Source of the DNA: an uncultured Eubacteriales bacterium
GTDB lineage: Bacteria; Bacillota; Clostridia; Oscillospirales; Oscillospiraceae
Length of the DNA: 18,621 nucleotides
Direction: 5' to 3'
NCBI GenBank assembly: GCA_905205195.1
Contig: CAJLCS010000034.1
Location: 1-18,621, forward strand
Shown here piece by piece: positions 8,095 through 13,605 of the stretch (the stretch's first letter is position 1; the number at the start of each line of letters is the position of its first letter). The notes under the pieces are model-generated. The model saw only the letters and a list, made by a program, of their open reading frames with translations. It had not been told where the DNA came from and searched no databases. Made by a program: the position numbers and the translations under genes.

Positions 8095-8921
8095 CCGTCC
8101 ACCTCCTCCTTCCGGATCCGGCCTTCGTCCAGCAGCGCCGTCAGGCGGGGCAGGTCCCCGTCCCGCAGCGCATCCCGGTAGCTTTCCAGACTTTTAAGAT
8201 AGGTTTCCAGCTCAAAAAGCACGTTTTCCCGGTTATCCATGCACAGCTCCGCCCACATGGGAGCGTTCAGCCATGCCACCCGGGTCATGTCCCGATAGCT
8301 TCCGGCGGAAAAACCGGCGTGCCGCAGGGCGGTGGGGGACTTGATATAGGCATTGCTCACCAGATGGGGCATCTGGGAGGTGAAGGCTATGACGCGGTCG
8401 TGCTCTTCGGCGGTGGTTACCGGGAAGGAGCCGAAATGGCATGGCTCCAGCGCCACGGTGGCCCGCTCCAGCAGGGAGGCGTCGTCAAACCGGGGCGGCA
8501 CCAGCACCATGGGCGCCCCCTGAAACAGGTTGGAGCGGCTGTATTTGAAGCCGGAGAAGTGAGAACCGGCCATGGGGTGGCCGCCGATGAAGGTAAAGCC
8601 GTATCGCTCTGCCAGCGGGAAGCCGCAGGCGCAGATTTCCCGCTTGATGCCGCAGCAGTCCATCACCAGCGCCGTTCTGGCAATCTGCGGCGCGTTAGCC
8701 TCCAGCCATGCGGCGCTGCCGCCGGGGTAAATGGCCAGCAGAATCAGATCGCAGGAGCCCACGTTGTCCCGGTCCAGCCGGTCCGCTACGGCACCGGCCA
8801 GCATGGCAAAGGAGAAGACCGCTTCGTCCTGCTCGCAGGCCAGTACCGTATGACCCGCTTTGGAAAAGGCCCGGGCCATGCTGCCGCCGATGAGGCCCAG
8901 CCCCAGAATGCCGACGGTCAT
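8091..8921 (-). CDS. tyrA: Prephenate dehydrogenase
   Basis: TyrA oxidatively decarboxylates prephenate to 4-hydroxyphenylpyruvate, the tyrosine precursor. The 276-aa protein has an N-terminal Rossmann dinucleotide motif, GLGLIGGS (residues 7-14), then GGHPMAGSHFSG and the catalytic-His region TAEEHDRVIAFTSQMPHLV in the helical C-terminal half. It ends without an ACT domain, so tyrosine feedback probably acts elsewhere (see aroF and the leader). The ATG abuts the aroF TAA with no gap, and GGGAGGT lies inside the aroF 3' end. Arogenate specificity cannot be excluded from sequence alone. Confidence 0.94.
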   Translation of the reverse strand: MTVGILGLGLIGGSMARAFSKAGHTVLACEQDEAVFSFAMLAGAVADRLDRDNVGSCDLILLAIYPGGSAAWLEANAPQIARTALVMDCCGIKREICACGFPLAERYGFTFIGGHPMAGSHFSGFKYSRSNLFQGAPMVLVPPRFDDASLLERATVALEPCHFGSFPVTTAEEHDRVIAFTSQMPHLVSNAYIKSPTALRHAGFSAGSYRDMTRVAWLNAPMWAELCMDNRENVLFELETYLKSLESYRDALRDGDLPRLTALLDEGRIRKEEVDG

Positions 8922-9920
8922 TTACAGGACCTCCCGGATGCGCTGTACCGTCCGGCAGACCTCGTCGTACTGGGCGGGGGTGAGGGACTGGGCGCCGTCA
9001 CAGAGGGCCTTGGGCGGATTGTTGTGGACCTCGATCATGATGCCGTCGGCACCGCAGGCGGCGGCTGCTGCCGCCATGGGGGGCACCAGCCGGGATTTGC
9101 CCGTGGCGTGGCTGGGGTCCACCACCACCGGCAGGTGGCTCAGCTCATGGAGCACCGGCACGGCGGACAGGTCCAGCGTGTTGCGGGTGTAGGTCTCAAA
9201 GGTCCGGACGCCCCGCTCACAGAGGATGACGTTGCTGTTGCCTTCGCTCATGATGTATTCGGCGCTCATCAGCAGCTCCTGCAGGGTATTGGCCAGCCCC
9301 CGCTTGAGCAGGATGGGCTTGTCCGTTTTGCCCAGCTCCTTGAGCAGGTCGAAGTTCTGCATATTCCGGGCGCCGACCTGAATGATATCCACGTCGGCAA
9401 ACAGGTCCAGCGTGTTGATGTTCATGATTTCTGTCACAATGGGCAGGCCTGTGGCGGCCTTGGCCTTCAGCAGCAGCCGGATGCCCTCGTCCTTCATGCC
9501 CTGAAAGGCGTAGGGGGAGGTGCGGGGCTTGAAAGCGCCGCCCCGGAGAATGGTAGCACCGGAGGCCTTGACAGCGGTGGCCACCTCGATGATCTGGTCC
9601 TCGTTTTCCACGGAGCAGGGACCGGCGATCATGGCAAAATTTCCGCCGCCGATCCGGGCGGTGCCTGCCTCCACAATGGTGTCGTTGGGATGAAATTTCC
9701 GGTTGGCCTGCTTGAACGGCTCGGAAACCCGCTTGACGGTTTCCACAATATCCAGGCTGCTCAGCAGGTCCATATCCACCCGGCTGGTATCGCCGATCAG
9801 GCCGAGGACCGTTACCTCGTCGCCCTTGGAAATGTGGACGTCCAGATTCATATGCTTCAGCCAGTCCACCAGATGCTGGGTCTGCTGGGGTGTAGTGCCG
9901 CTTTTTAACACTGCGATCAT
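8922..9920 (-). CDS. aroF: 3-deoxy-7-phosphoheptulonate (DAHP) synthase, type I-beta
   Basis: This is the first committed enzyme of the pathway: phosphoenolpyruvate plus erythrose-4-phosphate to DAHP. The 332-aa protein has an N-terminal ferredoxin-like domain (about 1-85), as in the Thermotoga-type enzyme, where it mediates Tyr/Phe feedback. The (beta/alpha)8 barrel follows. Visible signatures are AGPCSVE with metal ligand Cys102, RGGAFKPRTSPYAFQG, ERGVRTFETYTRNTLD, DPSHATGKS, MIEVHNNPPKALCDGAQS. The ATG at 9920 is chosen because it has AGGAGG nine bases upstream and begins the family sequence MIAVL. The longer open frame (to 10070) runs through the terminator and leader and is not coding. 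It is the first gene of the operon. Confidence 0.97.
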   Translation of the reverse strand: MIAVLKSGTTPQQTQHLVDWLKHMNLDVHISKGDEVTVLGLIGDTSRVDMDLLSSLDIVETVKRVSEPFKQANRKFHPNDTIVEAGTARIGGGNFAMIAGPCSVENEDQIIEVATAVKASGATILRGGAFKPRTSPYAFQGMKDEGIRLLLKAKAATGLPIVTEIMNINTLDLFADVDIIQVGARNMQNFDLLKELGKTDKPILLKRGLANTLQELLMSAEYIMSEGNSNVILCERGVRTFETYTRNTLDLSAVPVLHELSHLPVVVDPSHATGKSRLVPPMAAAAAACGADGIMIEVHNNPPKALCDGAQSLTPAQYDEVCRTVQRIREVL

Positions 9921-9947
9921 GTTCTTGTTCCTCCTGTTTCCTTCATG

Positions 9948-9983
9948 AAAAAAGCGCCGCACAGATGCGAATCTGTGCGGCGC
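9948..9983 (-). terminator. Leader (attenuator) terminator upstream of aroF
   Basis: On the minus strand GCGCCGCACAGAT (9983-9971) pairs perfectly over 13 bp with ATCTGTGCGGCGC (9966-9954) around a TCGC loop, followed by six T residues (9953-9948). It lies between the leader peptide and the aroF ribosome binding site, so it would stop transcription before the first structural gene unless its 5' arm is captured by an alternative pairing. Confidence 0.93.
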
Positions 9984-10024
9984 GAACCTTCTGAAACTCC
10001 CTGCTGATTGCAGCACAAAATCGC
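9967..10024 (-). promoter_or_regulatory. Candidate antiterminator pairing in the aro leader RNA
   Basis: The minus-strand segment GCGATTTTGTGCTGC (10024-10010) can pair with 9981-9967, which contains most of the terminator 5' arm and its loop. Counted by hand there are 13 pairs in 15 positions, one of them G-U, with U-U and U-C mismatches. The two structures are mutually exclusive. The antiterminator 5' strand begins three nucleotides after the leader TAA, so a ribosome sitting on the stop codon would mask it. A ribosome stalled on the aromatic codons would leave it free. Confidence 0.7.
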
Positions 10025-10055
10025 TATTACCTTTTTTCCTTAAAAAAGTAATAGC
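10023..10055 (-). promoter_or_regulatory. Leader hairpin (1:2 stem) covering the aromatic codons
   Basis: GCTATTAC plus a T-run (from 10055) pairs with an A-run plus GTAATAGC (to 10023), about 14 bp including one G-U, with a small AAGGA loop. The 5' arm contains the Tyr-Tyr-Phe-Phe codons. The 3' arm contains the stop codon and shares two bases with the antiterminator strand. This fits the pause or protector hairpin of a ribosome-mediated attenuator. Confidence 0.75.
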
Positions 10056-10086
10056 TAAAATACACTGCAAAGGACGCAGAAATCAT
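10027..10086 (-). CDS. Aromatic-rich leader peptide of the aro operon (19 aa)
   Basis: The predicted peptide is MISASFAVYFSYYFFKEKR. Residues 6-15 hold four Phe and three Tyr in ten positions, with no Trp. All four Phe codons are TTT, although the region is GC-rich. The reading frame ends in tandem stops TAA TAG. GGAGG at 10101-10097 lies ten bases before the ATG, a slightly long but usable spacing. The product is probably only a sensor: ribosome progress through the Phe/Tyr codons would report charged tRNA-Phe and tRNA-Tyr and decide whether the downstream terminator forms. The operon below makes exactly these two amino acids. A six-codon frame from 10103 (MEAFSK) overlaps its start as ATGA and has no ribosome binding site of its own; it is probably incidental. 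The peptide was found by reading the sequence; no homologue is known to me. Confidence 0.82.
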   Translation of the reverse strand: MISASFAVYFSYYFFKEKR

Positions 10087-10115
10087 TTTGAAAAGGCCTC
10101 CATGAGTTTTTTATT

Positions 10116-10144
10116 ATCTTAGCACGGGAATTCCCGAAATGCAA
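10116..10144 (-). promoter_or_regulatory. Predicted promoter of the aro operon
   Basis: TTGCAT (10144-10139), a 17-bp spacer and TAAGAT (10121-10116) form a sigma-A-like promoter. It would start RNA near 10109 and give a leader of about 160 nt up to the terminator, a typical attenuator length. It begins only 19 bp beyond the glycosidase stop codon. The match to consensus is moderate; the position relative to the leader peptide is the stronger argument. Confidence 0.6.
10125..10136. promoter_or_regulatory. Perfect palindrome in the aro promoter spacer
   Basis: CGGGAATTCCCG is a perfect 12-bp palindrome lying between the predicted -35 and -10 elements. A repressor bound here would block the promoter. 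It could instead be chance or part of a weak terminator for the glycosidase gene, since a TTCCCG at 10151-10156 on the minus strand can pair with it. Confidence 0.35.
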
Positions 10145-10162
10145 GAGGGGAAACGGGAAATT

Positions 10163-12556
10163 TTACGCTTTTTTTGCGTCCTCCGGCGAAAGAAGGCAGG
10201 CGGCCTTCACTTCAAAGTCCTCTTGGTCGGAAAAAGCCGCAATTTCTGCCACCCAGCGCTTCATGGTGTTCGGGTCATAGGCGGGGTGACCGTGGAGGTA
10301 GTGATTCGTGTACCGTTTGCCGCCGATTTCCCACTCGATCAGGTAGAGCTTCTGCTCGGCGTAGGAAATCCGCAGCTGATCCACGCCGACGGCGCCGTTG
10401 GCCGGAAGATCGACGGCGCCCTCCAGGCAGACCCGGCGGGTATCCCCGTCCACCACACGGTAGACGGCCCGCAGCGCCCGGCGGGTATCGTTGGAGGCAA
10501 ACAGGCGGATATTCCACTTGTACGGCTCGCCGAAGGAAAACAGCACGGGGCGGGAGGACTGACGGATGTAGTAGTAGGCCAGCTTTTTCAGCCCGTCGTA
10601 GCTGACTACCGCGTCGGAAAACTGGGGCCAGCCGTCGGCCAGATTCCACCAGAGAATGCCGCAACAGGCTCCTTTGCGCTGGCGGGACGATTCGATGAAG
10701 AATTTGTCCGCCTCCGCCTGGGACACCTGAGAGGCAAAGACGAAGTCCTCCAGCCGTTCCGGCTGCTGCCCGAACAGCTCGTAAACCTGATCGGCCATCA
10801 GCTTGATCCGGTAGGCATAGGGACCGTCGGGGCCGTTCATTTCGGCGGCATGGGTCAGCCACTGGTCGTTACCCTGCCACGGCCAGAGTTTGTCCGGGGA
10901 GAGAAACGTTTTCATGGACGCCGGATCGCTGCAGCCGTGATAGCCGATTTCGCTGAGGAAGGCGCAGCGCAGACCGGCATAGGCACTGTTTTTGAAATAG
11001 TCCCGGGCACCCCAGGGATGATCCTCCGGCAGCAGCGGCTTGTAAGGCTCCATCGGCGGCCAGGCTTCCGTTTCCGGCGTTTTCCGGAGCCGGGCGGCCC
11101 GCTCCAGAACGGCTTTGCCGGAGTAGGGCGAGGAGGGCAGATAGGGCCGCTGGGGGTCCGTCCGGCGCAGGACGCCGGGCAGAACCTGCCGGGTCAGTAT
11201 ATTCTCGTTGGGATCCCGGCCTGCAATGGCGTAAAGATGACCGTCACATTCGTTGTCGCCGCACCACAGCACCAGCGACGGATGATTCCGCAGCCGCCGG
11301 GTTACGGCCTCCGCTTCCTTCCGGATGGTGTCGCAGAATGCCTCGTCCTGGGGGTAAAAGGCACAGGCCATGGCAAAATCCTGCCAGACCATGATTCCCG
11401 CCCGGTCGCACAGCTCGAAAAAGGCGTCGTCCTCATACACCCCGCCGCCCCAGCAGCGCAGCATATTGCAGCCCAGATCCCTGGCCATTCCGATCAGCGA
11501 TTCGTACCGGTCCGCATTGCGGGAGGGGAAAGCATCAGGCGGCACCCAGTTGGTGCCCCGGCAGAAAATCCGTTCGCCGTTGACCTCGAAGGCAAATTCG
11601 CCGCCGTATTCGTCGCAGACCTCGTCCCGCAGCAGCTTCACGGTCCGGATGCCGAAGGCGGTTTCGTAAGCGGCAATGGGCTTGCCCTGCCGCAGAAGCT
11701 CCGCCCGGACGGTATAGACCGCCGCGTCGGCCACCGAGTCGTCGCCGTAGCCCCGGGGCCACCAGAGGGCGGGATGCTCCACGGTGAAGGTGTAGCTGCT
11801 GCGGACAAACCGGAGGGGACGCTGGTCCCGGAACCCGATTTTCCCGTCCAGCCATCCGGTGAGCCGCACCGTCAGTCCCTCCAGCCGGGGCGTGTCGGTG
11901 GTCACCTGAAAGGAACACAGCAGCGTGGCCCGGTTCCGGTCCGCCCGGAGCGTGGCCAGATAGAAATCGGTAAATTCGTTGGGCGACAGCACCACCGCCC
12001 GGACATTGCGCCAGATGCCTGCGGTGACGGCCCGGGGCATGATGTCCCAGCCGTACTGGGAGGGAGCCTTGCGGACCCGGAGGGCCTCGTGATTGCTGCC
12101 ATAAGCCCACTGCCCGGCGTCGTACTGCATCCGGGCGGCACGGAGCAGGGGAGAATGAAGCGTGACCTCCAGCAGGTTCCGGCCGGGCCGGTAGAGGTCC
12201 GTGACGTCGAAGCCGTGGGGGATCAGCGCGTTTTCCGAGTGGGCAAAGCAGACGCCGTTCAGGCTGTAGTCGGCAAAGCAGTCCACCCCGTCGAATTCCA
12301 GCCGGAGACGCTCTCCCGGGCTGCAGACCGGCAGGTCAATTTCCATGGCATAGCGCCAGCCGTACCATTCGTAGGGCCGCAGCAATCGGATGTTATTGCC
12401 GAAAAACACGTCCGGAAGAATTCCAGCGCGCATCAGGTCCAGCTCCACGTTGCCGGGAACCACGGCATCAATGGTGCGGCAGTCCGGGGCGTCGCATCCG
12501 GGGGTTTCATCGAAGAAGGTCAGGCGGCAGGGACCGCCCAGGGGGTACGTTTTCAT
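10163..12556 (-). CDS. Glycoside hydrolase family 2 protein, beta-mannosidase-like
   Basis: This 797-aa retaining glycosidase has no signal peptide, so it probably acts in the cytoplasm on imported manno-oligosaccharides or other beta-linked sugars. The N-terminal jelly-roll sugar-binding domain (about 1-190, PYEWYGWRYAMEIDLP, FADYSLNGV) is followed by an immunoglobulin-like domain (about 195-300) and the TIM barrel (from about 305, with RGTNWVPPDAFPSR and MLRCWGGGVYEDDAFFELCD). The acid/base Glu436 is in LWCGDNE and the nucleophile Glu536 in LSEIGYHG, both in the style of GH2 beta-mannosidases. An exo-glucosaminidase is less likely because the acid/base block is the mannosidase form. The ATG at 12556 has AAAGGATGG upstream. 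It is divergent from an AraC-type regulator that probably controls it. It precedes aroF on the same strand, but aroF has its own promoter. Confidence 0.88.
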   Translation of the reverse strand: MKTYPLGGPCRLTFFDETPGCDAPDCRTIDAVVPGNVELDLMRAGILPDVFFGNNIRLLRPYEWYGWRYAMEIDLPVCSPGERLRLEFDGVDCFADYSLNGVCFAHSENALIPHGFDVTDLYRPGRNLLEVTLHSPLLRAARMQYDAGQWAYGSNHEALRVRKAPSQYGWDIMPRAVTAGIWRNVRAVVLSPNEFTDFYLATLRADRNRATLLCSFQVTTDTPRLEGLTVRLTGWLDGKIGFRDQRPLRFVRSSYTFTVEHPALWWPRGYGDDSVADAAVYTVRAELLRQGKPIAAYETAFGIRTVKLLRDEVCDEYGGEFAFEVNGERIFCRGTNWVPPDAFPSRNADRYESLIGMARDLGCNMLRCWGGGVYEDDAFFELCDRAGIMVWQDFAMACAFYPQDEAFCDTIRKEAEAVTRRLRNHPSLVLWCGDNECDGHLYAIAGRDPNENILTRQVLPGVLRRTDPQRPYLPSSPYSGKAVLERAARLRKTPETEAWPPMEPYKPLLPEDHPWGARDYFKNSAYAGLRCAFLSEIGYHGCSDPASMKTFLSPDKLWPWQGNDQWLTHAAEMNGPDGPYAYRIKLMADQVYELFGQQPERLEDFVFASQVSQAEADKFFIESSRQRKGACCGILWWNLADGWPQFSDAVVSYDGLKKLAYYYIRQSSRPVLFSFGEPYKWNIRLFASNDTRRALRAVYRVVDGDTRRVCLEGAVDLPANGAVGVDQLRISYAEQKLYLIEWEIGGKRYTNHYLHGHPAYDPNTMKRWVAEIAAFSDQEDFEVKAACLLSPEDAKKA

Positions 12557-12588
12557 TTCGGTCCATCCTTTCGTTTTGTAATGGTGCT

Positions 12589-12617
12589 ATTGTAGCGGAA
12601 GCGCGGGAAAATGTCCC
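12589..12617 (-). promoter_or_regulatory. Predicted promoter of the GH2 gene
   Basis: On the minus strand GGGACA (12617-12612), a 17-bp spacer and TACAAT (12594-12589) lie 33 bp upstream of the glycosidase ATG. The -10 is good and the -35 is weak, as expected of an activator-dependent promoter. An inverted repeat covers the -35. Confidence 0.5.
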
Positions 12618-12619
12618 GC
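12603..12619. promoter_or_regulatory. Inverted repeat, candidate operator between GH2 and AraC genes
   Basis: GCGGGA, five bases, then TCCCGC form a perfect 6-bp inverted repeat overlapping the predicted -35 of the glycosidase promoter. It is a plausible regulator site in the divergent intergenic region. AraC proteins more often bind direct repeats, so its owner is uncertain. Confidence 0.4.
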
Positions 12620-12636
12620 CTCTTTTTCGGAAGACC

Positions 12637-12665
12637 TTGCATTTTTTTGGCCGATGGCTTAGAAT
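12637..12665 (+). promoter_or_regulatory. Predicted promoter of the AraC-family regulator
   Basis: TTGCAT (12637-12642), 17 bp, TAGAAT (12660-12665), 27 bp before the regulator ATG. The -10 matches consensus at five of six positions. Confidence 0.55.
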
Positions 12666-12691
12666 AAAGAAAAAACGCAGGAGGCGGTCCC

Positions 12692-13534
12692 ATGGAACGC
12701 TGCCAACGATTCGATTACGATCTTTCCGGAAGCCACGGCGGCATCCGGGCCAACGAGGCCCGGCTGACGGCGTCCTATCCGCTTCACCGCCACGATTATC
12801 CGGAGGTGGAGATTGTGGTGAGCGGCCGGGGGATTCACTGGCTCAACGGCCGGGCTATACCGGTTTCCGCCGGGGATTTCTGGGGGCTGGGCACCGACGA
12901 TTTTCATAAAGTGGACCTGGCGGAGGACGGCAAGCCGCTGGTTGTGGACTCGCTGAAGCTGGCTCGCAGCGAAATCGGCCTGGCGCTGTTCGAACTGACC
13001 GCCCCCGCTGCCTTTCCCTTTACCGGGCATCTGGATGGGACGCTGCTGGAACGGGTGCAGCAGATATTTCGCATTCTTTTCGATACTGCGGCCCAGCGCA
13101 CACCCTTTGCGGACGCCCGGTTTACCGGCTGCGCCATGATGATTCTCAGCGATCTTTTGGATCACGCCGGGACGCTGCTGCCTGCGGCGGAGCAAGGCTC
13201 CGCCATGGCCTATGTCCGCCGCACCATCGCCTATCTGACGGACCACTTCCGGGAACCGGTGACGCTGGCGGATGCGGCGGAAGCGGTGGGCGTTTCACCC
13301 TGCTATCTCAGCGACGTGTTCGCCCGGCAGGCCGGGTGCAGCGTGACGGCCTACCGCAATCGGCTGCGGGCCGACCATGCCCGGCGGCTTCTGGCCGCGA
13401 CGGACTGCACCGTAACGGAGGCCGCCAACGAAAGCGGTTTCGGCAGCCTTTCCGCCATGAACCGGCGCTTTTTGCAGGAATTCGGCGCGGCACCCCGGGA
13501 GCTGCGGCGGCTGGACCGGGAGAAAAACGGCTGA
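12692..13534 (+). CDS. AraC-family transcriptional regulator
   Basis: This 280-aa regulator has an N-terminal cupin-like sensor domain (about 10-150), with the typical LHRHDYPEVEIVVSGRG entry and SAGDFWGLG. The C-terminal double helix-turn-helix domain (about 180-276) has VTLADAAEAVGVSPCYLSDVFARQ, CSVTAYRNRLRADHARRLL and the second-helix signature TVTEAANESGFGSLSAMNRRFLQEFGAAPRELR. The ATG at 12692 has AGGAGG seven bases upstream. The divergent GH2 glycosidase is the obvious target, with its substrate or a breakdown sugar as the probable inducer. Both target and ligand are inferred from position only. Confidence 0.93.
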   Translation: MERCQRFDYDLSGSHGGIRANEARLTASYPLHRHDYPEVEIVVSGRGIHWLNGRAIPVSAGDFWGLGTDDFHKVDLAEDGKPLVVDSLKLARSEIGLALFELTAPAAFPFTGHLDGTLLERVQQIFRILFDTAAQRTPFADARFTGCAMMILSDLLDHAGTLLPAAEQGSAMAYVRRTIAYLTDHFREPVTLADAAEAVGVSPCYLSDVFARQAGCSVTAYRNRLRADHARRLLAATDCTVTEAANESGFGSLSAMNRRFLQEFGAAPRELRRLDREKNG

Positions 13535-13570
13535 GCATGGATTCTTACCCGCTCATTTGGACCGAACGTA

Positions 13571-13579
13571 TGCTACAAT
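13571..13579 (+). promoter_or_regulatory. Possible extended -10 promoter of the helicase gene
   Basis: TGCTACAAT (extended -10 TG-n-TACAAT) lies 27 bp before the helicase ATG. No convincing -35 is seen at 16-18 bp. The helicase could also be transcribed from the araC-type gene, which ends 71 bp before it with no terminator between. Confidence 0.35.
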
Positions 13580-13605
13580 GGCCCAAACACCGGGGAGGAA
13601 TCGAC

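Noticed and set aside
8070..9908. Long plus-strand open frame opposite tyrA and aroF
   Set aside because: Low-complexity Gly/His/Gln-rich translation with no domain; the opposite strand encodes clear enzymes. It is a shadow of high-GC coding sequence.
9921..10070. N-terminal extension of DAHP synthase by 50 residues from a TTG at 10070
   Set aside because: The extension crosses the terminator hairpin and leader and has no family similarity. AGGAGG and the family start support 9920.
9940..10110. T-box riboswitch upstream of aroF
   Set aside because: The conserved T-box AGGGTGGNACCGCG sequence is not present. The segment near AAGGTTCGCGCC is only a partial resemblance, and a leader peptide explains the region better.
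10163..12556. GH2 gene as exo-beta-glucosaminidase or beta-galactosidase
   Set aside because: The acid/base block WCGDNE and nucleophile block SEIG follow the beta-mannosidase pattern. Substrate is still only inferred.
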